From contig JACBXN010000045.1 in assembly GCA_015863215.1 (NCBI GenBank), positions 31,266-95,265 on the forward strand: DNA of 64,000 bases, read 5' to 3'. The notes below the pieces were generated by a model that was not told the origin of the DNA, did not search any database, and saw nothing but the letters and a program-made list of their open reading frames with translations. A program made the translations under genes and the position numbers. Of the stretch, positions 1-8,108 are shown piece after piece. The stretch comes from Aerococcaceae bacterium DSM 111176 (GTDB taxonomy: Bacteria > Bacillota > Bacilli > Lactobacillales > Aerococcaceae). Numbering within the stretch: the stretch's first letter is position 1; each line of letters opens with the position of its first letter.

Positions 1-823
1 TTTGAATCAAGCGAATTTGCGGTGCTTGTTGGATTGTCATTTGACGAGTTAATCGCAAATCATGTGTTCGTTTGTCTAAACGATCTAAGAATTGGTTAAG
101 GTCGTGCACTTTTTGGACAGCCATTTGGTCTTGAGATTCATGGGCTGCTTGGATTGCTTCTGGAATGGTAGTTTCTTGTAATTCCTGCAATTTCAATTCG
201 CCGGCTGCTATGTAGACATTCAATGCTTCGAAGTAATCTTTGTTTTTATCATAGAAACTATCTAACATTAAATTGTCGTTAAGTAATTCGTTTTTCTCAC
301 GCTCCAAACGAATCGCAATGCGGTCAATTTGACTACCAATTTTTTGGTATTGTAATTGTGTCTCGTCGATTGAGCGGCGTACTTTTCCAAATAATTTAGA
401 AAAGAAACTTGGCTCCGCTGAAAGTTCACGCGGATCAGTTGACTTCAATTGTGTCATTAATTCCGTTAACGAATCGCCGATTTCTCCAGTATCTTTAACT
501 GAAACTTGCGACAGAATCTCACGCGAGAATTCACTTAATTTCTTCTGTGCGTTTGAACCATAAGCTAAGACCGCGCCCATATTACTTTCGTCGATTTGTG
601 TAGACAAGTCTTGGGCTTGTTTTTTTCGGTGCTCAGGTAGGCGTTCGATTAATTTTTCAGAGGTGAGTTCTTTTTTTGCTAAAATCTCTGCATCTGCTAA
701 ATCTTTATCAAAGGAAGACTGCATTTCGGTGTCTTCCACATCAAATGGATTTTTGAGTAAATCATCGACACCTGAATGGTCTTCATTTAACATTTGTTCA
801 AATAAATCTTTTTCTTCACTCAT
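1..823 (-). CDS. TelA-family protein (partial, C-terminus outside window)
   Basis: The N-terminal 274 codons of a soluble, acidic, helix-rich protein are present; the rest lies before base 1. Phrases such as the LIERLPEHRKKQAQDLSTQID stretch near residues 58-78, followed by a long charged coiled-coil region, match the TelA (toxic anion resistance) family. TelA proteins are linked to tellurite and cell-envelope stress tolerance, but their biochemical role is unclear. The ATG at 823 is preceded by AAGGAGTG at good distance. It lies 12 bp after the stop of the XpaC-like gene, so the two are one operon, the same pairing as xpaC-yceH-like genes in other Firmicutes. Family call fairly sure; function not shown by the sequence. 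Confidence 0.8.
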   Translation of the reverse strand, partial: MSEEKDLFEQMLNEDHSGVDDLLKNPFDVEDTEMQSSFDKDLADAEILAKKELTSEKLIERLPEHRKKQAQDLSTQIDESNMGAVLAYGSNAQKKLSEFSREILSQVSVKDTGEIGDSLTELMTQLKSTDPRELSAEPSFFSKLFGKVRRSIDETQLQYQKIGSQIDRIAIRLEREKNELLNDNLMLDSFYDKNKDYFEALNVYIAAGELKLQELQETTIPEAIQAAHESQDQMAVQKVHDLNQFLDRLDKRTHDLRLTRQMTIQQAPQIRLIQ

Positions 824-835
824 CTAGGTCACTCC

Positions 836-1939
836 TTATTTATGATTGTTAAGAAAATCATCTAAGTCTTGCATCATATCATCCACGTTACTTTGCCCGA
901 TATCTTCTTTAATTATATCATCTACATTATCGGATTTGCTATTTTTACCATTTAAGATACGTTCAGCAAAGGCAATTTCTTCATCCATCGCATTATAAGT
1001 CGCTTGATGGAATTGGATGTAATCTTCATTTATCTCTTCGGCAATTAATTCGATCATTTGAGCTGACTTATCTAAAATAAGATAAGTCTGTTTGTTCTTC
1101 GCGACATGCCCATTGATTTCATTATATTTATCTACTAAATCTGTTAAGTTTGGTAATAATTTGTATAAGAAATTACCCGCTTCTCCGATGCGATTTGGCT
1201 CTTCAACAATTGATCGAAAATAATCTTGACACGTAATTACTGTTTTATGTCTTAAATTAATCGCGCGTAATTTGGCTGTTTCGTTAAATGTTTCATCTAA
1301 TTCGAAAATCATATCACGAGCTGGCGCCATTTGTTCACGGAAGTAGTTAACATCTTCGTTACTTAATCCTGCTTCATGATAGTCAGACATTTTATCTTTT
1401 GAAAAATCTTTACTCGATTTGAAAGACTTGCCAGACATTTTTTCGACTACTTTCGAAACGAGATAGACAATCAAATGAGCGATCACATTTAAGACCAAAA
1501 TGCTGATCGTTGTGATACTGATAGCGGCAAAGATATCCATTGATGAGTTAAACTCACGGGTCGTATAGAAACTTGGTGCCATAACAGAAATGAATACTGC
1601 ATTTAATATCATGTTAATAATGAAAATAACAATATTAAATATTTGATTTCCTTTAGCAAATTGATGCTCGTAAACGGCAAATGGTAAGATTAAGTTAGCA
1701 AACCAACTAAACACGATACCTATTTGAATCGCTAGAACGGATGTCATGAAATTATTGTTAAGCATTAATATAGCGAACAATGCAACACCCAACCAGAGGA
1801 CAATCGTTCTAATTATGGGGTTAAACTTTTTGAATTGAGCAACGCGCTCTCGTTCGGGTGTACGGTAAATGTTTACAATGGTCATAACAGCCAAAATGGT
1901 CAAAATTACTTGACTGGCTACTGTTGATAAAAACATCAT
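836..1939 (-). CDS. XpaC-like membrane protein
   Basis: 367 aa. About four hydrophobic segments fill residues 1-165 (two near 5-70, then near 80-115 and 130-165). A cytoplasmic, helical, acidic C-terminal half follows, containing the NEDVNYFREQMAPARDMIF stretch typical of the XpaC family (named after 5-bromo-4-chloroindolyl phosphate hydrolysis). The neighbouring downstream TelA gene is the family's usual partner. The start has a strong RBS (AGGAGG, reading leftward from about 1955). The enzymatic name of the family is historical; I infer only an envelope-associated role. No missing parts seen. Confidence 0.7.
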   Translation of the reverse strand: MMFLSTVASQVILTILAVMTIVNIYRTPERERVAQFKKFNPIIRTIVLWLGVALFAILMLNNNFMTSVLAIQIGIVFSWFANLILPFAVYEHQFAKGNQIFNIVIFIINMILNAVFISVMAPSFYTTREFNSSMDIFAAISITTISILVLNVIAHLIVYLVSKVVEKMSGKSFKSSKDFSKDKMSDYHEAGLSNEDVNYFREQMAPARDMIFELDETFNETAKLRAINLRHKTVITCQDYFRSIVEEPNRIGEAGNFLYKLLPNLTDLVDKYNEINGHVAKNKQTYLILDKSAQMIELIAEEINEDYIQFHQATYNAMDEEIAFAERILNGKNSKSDNVDDIIKEDIGQSNVDDMMQDLDDFLNNHK

Positions 1940-1973
1940 TTTAAAAACCTCCTATTGTTTTCTTCTCAATTAT

Positions 1974-1979
1974 ATTGTA
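1974..1979 (-). promoter_or_regulatory. -10 box of the xpaC-telA promoter
   Basis: Read leftward the sequence is TGCTACAAT, an extended -10 (TGn-TACAAT), 35 bp before the xpaC start. The -35 is weak, which is usual with an extended -10. Confidence 0.5.
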
Positions 1980-2021
1980 GCACAGCATTTTCTGTCGCTT
2001 ATAGGCCTCAAGTCCTATCTT

Positions 2022-2030
2022 TGGTATAAT
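2022..2030 (+). promoter_or_regulatory. Extended -10 promoter of the nudF-coaBC operon
   Basis: TGGTATAAT fits the extended -10 consensus. No convincing -35 is seen. It leaves a leader of about 100 nt before nudF, in which I see no clear structure. Confidence 0.5.
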
Positions 2031-2135
2031 AGGGGAAATTAAACCATTTCAATAGTAAAAGTAACCCATATTGATTACAATAAATTCGATAAATAAACAC
2101 AATTACAAGTTAATATAAATAGGAGAGGGTAAATC

Positions 2136-2711
2136 ATGTTAACCGATCAATCAAAGATTAAATTTCAAAACTCTGGAAAAGTAATTACTACTGAACAAAT
2201 TTTCAATGGACACGTTCTTGACTTATACGTCAATCAAATGAAGATTGACGATCAAATCGTCGAGCGTGAACTCGTTCACCGTCATCCTGGTGTCGGTATT
2301 TTAGCGATTACACCAGAGGAGAAAATTGTTTTTGTTAAACAATACCGTCCTGCAGTGGATGAATATTTAATGGAAATGCCAGCAGGGCTGATCGATTTAG
2401 TTGAAGGTGAATTTGAAGACCCTCTCGTTGCAGCAAAACGTGAATTAGAAGAAGAAACAGCATATCAAGCAGCTAACTGGAAGGAAATTGGTGAATTTTA
2501 TGTCTCACCAGGTGCATTAGATGAGAAATTACATCTCTATATTGCGACCGATTTAAAACGAGTGGAAAATCCACTTCCAGCTGATGAAGATGAAAATATC
2601 GAATTAATCGAATTAGAAAAAGCAGAGGTGCTTGATTTACTGAGAACCAACCAAATTCGAGACGCAAAGACAGTTATTGCGCTCCAATATTGGTTACTAA
2701 ACGAGGAGTGA
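2136..2711 (+). CDS. nudF: ADP-ribose pyrophosphatase, Nudix family
   Basis: 191 aa, the usual NudF length. It would hydrolyse ADP-ribose (and related nucleoside diphosphate sugars) to AMP and ribose-5-phosphate in the cytosol. A Nudix box is visible near residues 88-115, with the catalytic helix RELEEET. Two departures: the gap between the box Gly and the first Glu is about five residues longer than the canonical GX5E, and the box ends EETA rather than EETG. The downstream YVSPGALDEKLHLYIA stretch matches NudF substrate-loop regions. ATG follows AGGAGAGG. First gene of an operon with the small membrane protein, mtnN and coaBC; the next start is 4 bp after its stop. Confidence 0.9.
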   Translation: MLTDQSKIKFQNSGKVITTEQIFNGHVLDLYVNQMKIDDQIVERELVHRHPGVGILAITPEEKIVFVKQYRPAVDEYLMEMPAGLIDLVEGEFEDPLVAAKRELEEETAYQAANWKEIGEFYVSPGALDEKLHLYIATDLKRVENPLPADEDENIELIELEKAEVLDLLRTNQIRDAKTVIALQYWLLNEE

Positions 2712-2715
2712 TTTT

Positions 2716-3144
2716 GTGGTCAGAAATTTATTTAAACGCAAAACAAAAAATACAGATAATATAGAAGAAACAGAAATTAAAAAGGGACCCCGTGAATCAG
2801 AAATTATTGATTTTAAAGATTCATCTAGCTACTATAATAGTAACGAAAATTTTAACGAAGATAGGGTGACAGACCAGGAATACAATCCAGCGGATTATGA
2901 TTCGGACTATCAAACTGCTTATGATCCTGAAACGCATGCCGATTACGAAGCAGATTATAACCCAGACTACACCGCTGAATATCCCCCTGAATACGACGCA
3001 GAAAACCCTAACGAGACCGATCCAGAATTTAAATACCACCGCCGTGCCAAATACCATGCCCGCACGGACCGCTTTTTAAATAACGGCATCATCATCGTCG
3101 GCGCCTTGCTCATTTGTGTCTTATTAATCGCCTTCTTTATGTAA
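2716..3144 (+). CDS. Small tail-anchored membrane protein with acidic Tyr/Asp repeats
   Basis: 142 aa starting with GTG; GAGGAG just upstream lies at the end of nudF. The N-terminal 30 residues are basic. Residues about 55-105 are a low-complexity acidic stretch with a recurring DY-x(2-4)-Y/D-x-E pattern (ADYEADYNPDYTAEYPPEY). A basic patch follows, then a single C-terminal transmembrane helix (NGIIIVGALLICVLLIAFFM) at the very end. This predicts a cytosolic protein anchored by its tail. I do not recognise a named family. A small protein in this nudF-mtnN position occurs in other Lactobacillales as far as I recall. The real reading frame is supported by coupling on both sides (4 bp and 16 bp). 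Confidence 0.75.
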   Translation: MVRNLFKRKTKNTDNIEETEIKKGPRESEIIDFKDSSSYYNSNENFNEDRVTDQEYNPADYDSDYQTAYDPETHADYEADYNPDYTAEYPPEYDAENPNETDPEFKYHRRAKYHARTDRFLNNGIIIVGALLICVLLIAFFM

Positions 3145-3160
3145 TAGAAACGAGGAATTT

Positions 3161-3862
3161 ATGAAAATTGGAATTATTGGCGCAATGCCTGAAGAGATTG
3201 CTTTATTAAAACGTAGTATGAACATTGAAGATACGGTCAAACACTATGGTTCCGACTTTTTTGTGGGGACTTTACACAGTATCCCCATCGTTTTAGTTGA
3301 GTCAGGTATCGGAAAAGTTAATGCGACCATCTCGACCGTACTTTTGATTGAACACTTTAATGTGACGGCCGTGATCAACACAGGTTCTGCCGGAGCAATT
3401 GATCCTGCTCTTTCAATCGGAGATGTAGTCGTCGCAAATTACCTTGTGCATCATGATGTGGATGTGACAGGTTTTGGCTATAAACCAGGACAAATGGCGG
3501 GAATGCCTGAGGGATACTTCTCAGATGCGGAGTTAGTACGCTTAGCCCAAGATGCAGTAAGACGTCAAGGAGTTGAGCCTGTTCTAGGATTAGTGGTCAG
3601 TGGCGATGAGTTTGTCAACTCGCCGGAGCGAATTGAATCGATCCGAGCAACATTCCCAACGGCACGCGCTTGTGAAATGGAATCGGCTGCGATTGCCCAA
3701 ACAGCTTATGCTATGGATGTTCCATTTGTCATCGTGCGCGCGATATCGGATTCTGCTGACCAAGACGCTGCAGTGACTTTCGACGAATTTATAGTAGACG
3801 CAGGGAGACAATCGGCACGAATGATCGAAGATATTATGTTGAATTTAAGCCAGGAGGGGTAA
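3161..3862 (+). CDS. mtnN: 5'-methylthioadenosine/S-adenosylhomocysteine nucleosidase
   Basis: 233 aa, the full family length. It cleaves the glycosidic bond of MTA and SAH, yielding adenine, and feeds methyl-cycle recycling and AI-2 precursor formation. Visible motifs: MKIGIIGAMPEE with the catalytic Glu12, the NTGSAGAID phosphate/ribose loop, the CEMESAAIAQ purine/ribose site, and the ISDSAD segment carrying the catalytic Asp. Start ATG follows GAGGAAT. Third gene of the nudF operon; coaBC begins 1 bp after its stop, so translation is probably coupled. Confidence 0.95.
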   Translation: MKIGIIGAMPEEIALLKRSMNIEDTVKHYGSDFFVGTLHSIPIVLVESGIGKVNATISTVLLIEHFNVTAVINTGSAGAIDPALSIGDVVVANYLVHHDVDVTGFGYKPGQMAGMPEGYFSDAELVRLAQDAVRRQGVEPVLGLVVSGDEFVNSPERIESIRATFPTARACEMESAAIAQTAYAMDVPFVIVRAISDSADQDAAVTFDEFIVDAGRQSARMIEDIMLNLSQEG

Positions 3863-3863
3863 A

Positions 3864-5078
3864 ATGTTAACGGACCAAAATGTCGGGCTCTTTATTACCG
3901 GGGGCATCGCTTCATATAAGATGGCAGAGTTGGCGCGTCTTTTGATCAAGCAGGGCGCGAATGTGCGCGTTGTGATGAGCCGTTCGGCGACCGAATTTAT
4001 TACGCCGATGACTTTACAAATTTTAACGAAGAATGAAGTGTTGACGGATACTTTTGAAGAGAGACATCCTGAATTTGTCCAACATGTTGAGATGGCGCAG
4101 TGGGCCGATATTGCGATTGTGGCGCCAGCGACTGCTAATGTGATTGGTAAAATCGCCAACGGCATCGCGGACGAAATCGTGTCGACGACGTTACTCGCTC
4201 ACGATAAACCGTTGATTATCGCACCTGCGATGAATGACCGCATGTTGTCAAACCCAGCAACTAAGCGCAATCTAGCACTTCTGGAAGAAGACGGGCACAC
4301 GATTATCGAACCTGACACAGGATTTTTAGCAGAAGGGTATGAAGCCCGCGGACGCCTGCCTGAACTGACGCGTATTGTTGATGTAGTCATCAAACGCCAT
4401 GTCCAAAAAGGATTGCGTCAATTATTACACGGCAAAAAAGTCGTTGTCACAGCTGGCGGTACGGTTGAGCGCATCGATCCAGTTCGTTACATCTCAAATG
4501 ACTCTTCTGGTAAAATGGGCTACGCTTTAGCCCGCGCCGCAGAGTGGTATGGCGGTGACGTTCATTTAATCTCTACTAAGAAGAGTATGGTTGCACCAGA
4601 AGGTGTGACAGTCGAGTACGTGGAATCAGCTCGGGAGATGCAAGAAGCGGTTGAACGTCAATATGATGATGCGCAATTCGTTGTGATGGCAGCAGCAGTT
4701 AGTGATTACCGCGTCAAAAATAAAGCCGATCAAAAAATCAAAAAGTCTGGCGATTCTTCCGATTTGGTGATCGATTTAGAGGAGAATCCAGATATTTTAG
4801 CTGGCTTGGGTGCTAAGAAAAAGCATCAGACTTTAATTGGGTTTGCGGCTGAGACTGAGAACTTGATTGAAAATGCGATGAGTAAAATTAAGCGTAAGAA
4901 TGCGGATTGGATTATTGCTAATGATGTGTCGAAGGATGGGTCTGGTTTTAATGTGGATACGAATGAAGTGACGATTATTTCGAGTGATAAGTCGGTTTAT
5001 CAGTTGCCGGAGATGACGAAGTTGGATGCGGCGCTATCGATTTGGCAGACAGTGTTGGAGGCGGAGGATAGATCGTAA
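3864..5078 (+). CDS. coaBC: Bifunctional phosphopantothenoylcysteine decarboxylase/synthetase
   Basis: 404 aa. The flavin-dependent CoaC decarboxylase spans about 1-190, and the CTP-dependent CoaB ligase about 195-404. Together they convert 4'-phosphopantothenate to 4'-phosphopantetheine for CoA. Visible: GGIASYK flavin site, catalytic His74 (QHVEMAQW), PATANV motif, and in CoaB VTAGGTVERIDPVR and the AAAVSDYR loop. Oddity: the CoaC flap that in the E. coli enzyme carries the redox Cys158 (ACG-type motif) reads FLAEGYEARGRLPE, with Glu157 at the Cys position. The last 300 nt of the gene are strikingly G/T-rich (almost no C) compared with its first half. Last gene of the operon. Confidence 0.93.
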   Translation: MLTDQNVGLFITGGIASYKMAELARLLIKQGANVRVVMSRSATEFITPMTLQILTKNEVLTDTFEERHPEFVQHVEMAQWADIAIVAPATANVIGKIANGIADEIVSTTLLAHDKPLIIAPAMNDRMLSNPATKRNLALLEEDGHTIIEPDTGFLAEGYEARGRLPELTRIVDVVIKRHVQKGLRQLLHGKKVVVTAGGTVERIDPVRYISNDSSGKMGYALARAAEWYGGDVHLISTKKSMVAPEGVTVEYVESAREMQEAVERQYDDAQFVVMAAAVSDYRVKNKADQKIKKSGDSSDLVIDLEENPDILAGLGAKKKHQTLIGFAAETENLIENAMSKIKRKNADWIIANDVSKDGSGFNVDTNEVTIISSDKSVYQLPEMTKLDAALSIWQTVLEAEDRS

Positions 5079-5104
5079 TGATTAATTTTAAAGAACTGGC
5101 ATAG

Positions 5105-5393
5105 GAATTTGCTTCATACAGCCATCATTTTCTCCGTGGGGGACGCCTTCATAGCCCTTGGCTATTCCGGACTATTTTGACTAGGCAGTCTGTAAGGCAC
5201 TAAAGTGCCAACAGCCTCATAAGCTCGGCTAGTTATCAGAAATGATCTATAGTTATTTGAATGTGTTGTAAATTATGGAACTAAATTTATTACGCATGTG
5301 AACTCGTAATGTTGCTAAAGCAACAACGATTTCAGCAGCTGCGCCAAAATCCCTTTTTCCCACGGGAAAATAATGGCTGTATTCCGCAAATTC
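5105..5393 (-). repeat. Nested palindromic element A1
   Basis: The ends form an inverted repeat: GAATTTGC..ATACAGCCAT.ATTTTC.CCGTGGG on the left and its complement on the right. Inner hairpins include ATAGCCcttGGGCTAT-type and GGCACTaaAGTGCC modules and a GTTGCTaaAGCAAC module with flanking pairs. The same modules in the opposite orientation occur at 17204-17677 and 21512-21755. It contains no gene and fills most of the gap between coaBC and the next gene. Confidence 0.75.
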
Positions 5394-5584
5394 TTAAGTT
5401 AGAATTTTAATCTATGTTCAATATGATGATATCTCCATCTCCACCCTGGTTTTGTTGGGAGGTTCCATTGTGGGTAGTTTGATGGTAGAACTGCTTGGCT
5501 TGGGCTTGTTTTGGTTTTAAGGTAAGGATGAAAATAATAAAATTTTAGGCAAGCTCAGTTGATTGGGGCTTGTCTTTTTTAATG

Positions 5585-5690
5585 CGGATCTTTTCGCTTG
5601 AGCGAAAAGTGTCTTAGTGAGAATGAAGCTTTTCGACTTGTGTCGAAAACCATTTTACCAATGGAAAGGAGTCGCCGGTGCGACTCCTCT
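5585..5690 (-). repeat. Multi-hairpin cassette C1
   Basis: Three perfect hairpins in a row: TTTTCGC-ttga-GCGAAAA (5591-5608), TTTTCGAC-ttgt-GTCGAAAA (5630-5649) and GAGTCGC-cggt-GCGACTC near 5669-5687. Read leftward this is the same order as the cassettes at 11076 and 16829, with different stem sequences in the second and third hairpins. Confidence 0.65.
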
Positions 5691-5743
5691 CAAATCAAAC
5701 AAATTCAAATCTAATTTCTTCCCAGTTTGCACTTGAAATATGC

Positions 5744-5749
5744 TATGAT
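5744..5749 (+). promoter_or_regulatory. Extended -10 promoter before the FUSC-type gene
   Basis: TGCTATGAT is an extended -10 lying 32 bp before the ATG at 5781. It overlaps the in-frame TTG at 5727, which argues against that upstream start. Confidence 0.45.
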
Positions 5750-5780
5750 AAAGCCAAATTTATTCCACGAGGATGATAAA

Positions 5781-6275
5781 ATGTTAGAAAATATTAAATT
5801 TCCAATTGGGCTTCGGATTATTAAAACGGGTCTCGCTGTGTTTCTGTGCATTCTATTCGCGATGCTGTTAGACCTCGGTAGTCCGGCACTAGCTTGTCTG
5901 GCCGCTGTTTTCACGATGCGCCAGGACATGAATCAGAGTCTACATTACGGCTCGATGCGCATTGCCGGTGTATTTCTCGCAGGTGCTGTCACGATCATGA
6001 TTATCTTACTTTTCCCGTTATCAGGGGCTGCTGATCCGCTACTCCTAGCGCTCGTTCCGCTAGGCATCATCGCTTACATTTTCCTAGCCGACAAATTCCA
6101 CATGCACTCCGGCATCATCGTCGGATGCGCCACGATGTTCATCATCATGTTCGACATCCCGACCGACAACCAGCTCACCTACGCCCTCAAACGCCTCGCC
6201 CTCACCGTTGTCGGCGTAGCCATCGCACTTATTGTCAACAAAATCTTACCCAATCATTACTCTTCAAAAGTGTAA
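5781..6275 (+). CDS. Short FUSC/aromatic acid exporter-type membrane protein
   Basis: 164 aa from the ATG preceded by ACGAGGATGATAAA. An in-frame TTG at 5727 would add 18 residues but lies in the promoter. Four to six hydrophobic segments cover almost the whole protein (LAVFLCILFAMLLDL, ALACLAAVFTM, GVFLAGAVTIMIILLF, LALVPLGIIAYIFL and a last one near 140-160). The RQDMNQSLHYGSMRIAGVFLAG stretch matches the first half of FUSC/DUF939 (YgaE-like) proteins, which export aromatic acids. The family usually has a cytosolic C-terminal domain of 150 or more residues, which is missing here. Single gene; the last 150 nt are C-rich. Confidence 0.7.
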   Translation: MLENIKFPIGLRIIKTGLAVFLCILFAMLLDLGSPALACLAAVFTMRQDMNQSLHYGSMRIAGVFLAGAVTIMIILLFPLSGAADPLLLALVPLGIIAYIFLADKFHMHSGIIVGCATMFIIMFDIPTDNQLTYALKRLALTVVGVAIALIVNKILPNHYSSKV

Positions 6276-6290
6276 TTCAGATAATTAAAC

Positions 6291-6577
6291 GAGTAACTAC
6301 GATCCTTGTTGGAAATGTAGTTACTCATTTTTGTCAGGTAAGCCCTCAAATAGGTTTGCGTGGCATCGATGGTCACTGTTGTTCCATCGCGGAGATTTAG
6401 TAATTGTCGATGGTCATAGTTGTCCCATCGAGATCTGCGTCTTGGTAACAACTCACAGAAATCCAAAAGTTGTTACTCAGAACCATATGTATCGGGTAAC
6501 AACTCATAGATAAATCAAAGTGTTACTCAGAACACATGTAACGGGTAACAACTCTTTACTCCAACGAGTTGTTATCC
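6291..6577. repeat. Phased inverted-repeat array (41/51-bp period)
   Basis: Inverted repeats follow each other: GTAACTAC/GTAGTTAC (6294-6325), CGATGG/CCATCG starting at 6367 and 6408 (41 bp apart), then GTAACAACT/AGTTGTTAC units starting at 6445, 6496 and 6545 (51 and 49 bp apart). The change from the CGATGG type to the AACAACTC type keeps the 41-bp register (6367, 6408, 6449). The array fills the gap between the FUSC-type gene and alsD. Confidence 0.75.
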
Positions 6578-6595
6578 AGTCTTTAATATTTAAAC

Positions 6596-7303
6596 TTACC
6601 CCTCAGCAATCTCCATTTCTTCAGCTAAATCAGTGTAGTCGATCTCGCCTTGCATGAAGTCTTCGTGGTTGGTAGCAAAATTTTGCAGAATAGCATCGAT
6701 TGTTTGAATTTGCACGGTCGCGTCATCGACGATGTAATCAATGATGTGGCCACCGAATGTTCGGTCATCTGAAATAAAATGGCAATGGAAGCCACCTTTA
6801 CTCACACCATCAAACAAATCGGGTGTCAGAATTCCGATCGCAGTTCCTTGAACATTATAAGTCTCAAACTCTTCTTGCCCATCAGCCGCCTCAATCAAAC
6901 GAGGATAAGGCTTTGTCTGCGGTGACACTGCGCGTGTTTGCACAAAAGGGTAGTGACCGTCAATACGAATGACTGAGAAGACGTTCTTGCTGCGCACCAT
7001 TCCGGTAATAACAGAACGCAATTTCTTCAAAGTAATCGGACGATCAATCTCATAGCGCATATCCGGCTTAAAATCAGCCACCGCCGCATAAGGTGTCGTC
7101 CCATTCTCATCCGCTATAGTGACTTTCCCCGAATCTTTAATCTGGTAAATAACACCATCCAGCATCGTCAACTCGCCATCAAAAGTATGAAAAGTCCCGA
7201 TCCCAGTATCCCCATATTTACGCAAATCCTTAAGCGGCAATGTCCCATCAAAGAACCCCGCCATCAAATCCCCCAAAGTCTGATGCTGAAACAACACATT
7301 CAT
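6596..7303 (-). CDS. alsD: Alpha-acetolactate decarboxylase
   Basis: 235 aa, normal length. Converts acetolactate to acetoin and CO2 in the butanediol branch of pyruvate metabolism. Zinc ligands are visible in GGFHCHFISDDRTFGGH: His173, His175 and His186. Other family signatures: GIGTFHTFDGELTMLDG near residues 34-50 and a VRSKNVFSVIRIDGHYPFVQTRAV core near 103-126. ATG is preceded by AGAGGGGG. No acetolactate synthase gene is adjacent, so it stands alone. I see no clear terminator behind it; the repeat array follows. The first 250 nt of the gene are G/T-rich on the coding strand. Confidence 0.93.
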   Translation of the reverse strand: MNVLFQHQTLGDLMAGFFDGTLPLKDLRKYGDTGIGTFHTFDGELTMLDGVIYQIKDSGKVTIADENGTTPYAAVADFKPDMRYEIDRPITLKKLRSVITGMVRSKNVFSVIRIDGHYPFVQTRAVSPQTKPYPRLIEAADGQEEFETYNVQGTAIGILTPDLFDGVSKGGFHCHFISDDRTFGGHIIDYIVDDATVQIQTIDAILQNFATNHEDFMQGEIDYTDLAEEMEIAEG

Positions 7304-7538
7304 CCCAAAACCCCCTCTAATATCAATACCCCAATTCTAACACATTAAATAATAATTAGAAATTAGGAAAAGTATAGTAGAAGGAATAAGAAAAAACTCC
7401 GATCGCATACCCACCACAATCCCCAAAAAAAATACCAGCTACATTATATTACACAAATTCAGATAAGATGGTAGAATGACAATATCATCTGCAATTAGTA
7501 TTTCATAATTGTAAAACAATAATTCCAATGCCAACTAA
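7304..7538. other. Intergenic stretch between alsD and element B1
   Basis: AT-rich, with A/C-rich bias on the plus strand up to about 7440. The alsD promoter should lie here, but I see no clear -35/-10 pair. No ORF, tRNA or repeat recognised. Confidence 0.4.
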
Positions 7539-7831
7539 GCATTTCGCAGAGGAAAGGACATTCATGCGCCGTGAATTAGGATGAACTGGCGTATTAGAAG
7601 CTGTGAGAACGAAGTGAGCAACAGATTCAATAGCTAGTCAAGTCCGACGCTCCTCTCGCAGAGAGTTCTAAATCTGCAAATGACTTAAATCATGTTTAAT
7701 TATTAATTGCATTATCTCGATTAGCTGCAGATATTCCCGCATGTAAGTCCGTAATTGCTAAAGCAACAACGGACTCAGCAAGCATAGGACGGTCCCACAG
7801 CGCTATGAATGTCCTTTCCTCGTAAAAATGC
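7539..7831 (+). repeat. Nested palindromic element B1
   Basis: Outer stem GCATTT/AAAATGC, a 3-4 nt bulge, then a second stem GAGGAAAGGACATTC/GAATGTCCTTTCCTC, then an inner GCGCCGTG-type stem. Inside are the TTCAATAGCTAG motif, a CTCCTCTCgcagAGAG hairpin and the ATTGCTaaAGCAAC module flanked by AAGTCCGT/ACGGACT. Same architecture as elements at 10718 and 23044, with changed stem bases on both arms. Bases 7831-7872 continue with a half copy of the end of the A-type element (GCTGTATGAAGCAAATTC). Confidence 0.75.
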
Positions 7832-7903
7832 GACTCCCCGCGGAAAAGTGCTGGCTGTATGAAGCAAATTCCAAATTAACTAAATAAAATATATGACAAT
7901 GTA

Positions 7904-7932
7904 TTGCATTCTCCCTCCCCACATGTTACACT
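7904..7932 (+). promoter_or_regulatory. rpsD promoter
   Basis: TTGCAT, a 17-bp spacer, then TACACT preceded by TGT (extended -10). It implies transcription starting near 7940 and a leader of about 170 nt. Confidence 0.65.
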
Positions 7933-7970
7933 ATTCCTTGTGTAAAATAATGCAGCATTAAAAAAGAAAG

Positions 7971-8050
7971 CGCGTCAACAGTCCGAGCCTTTTAAGGTCT
8001 ACAAGTAACAGCGGCTGCAACAAGCGAAAGTAGGAGTAGGACTGCACGCA
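7971..8050 (+). ncRNA. Structured rpsD leader (candidate S4 autoregulatory RNA)
   Basis: The leader folds around a closing stem: GCGT-caa-CAGTCC (7972-7984) pairs with GGACTG-c-ACGC (8039-8049). It encloses a CCTTttAAGG hairpin and a GCGGCTGC stretch. Ribosomal protein S4 represses its own gene in Bacillus through a structured leader; position and size suit such a role. I cannot match it to a particular RNA family by eye. Confidence 0.5.
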
Positions 8051-8108
8051 TTCGATTTTTAAACAAATTATTTTACTCCAAAACAAAATATATTGGAGGA
8101 ATTTTATA

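Noticed and set aside
6125..6400. Rightward frame overlapping the FUSC-type gene and the array
   Set aside because: His/Arg-rich shadow frame of the C-rich end of the gene, running into the repeats.
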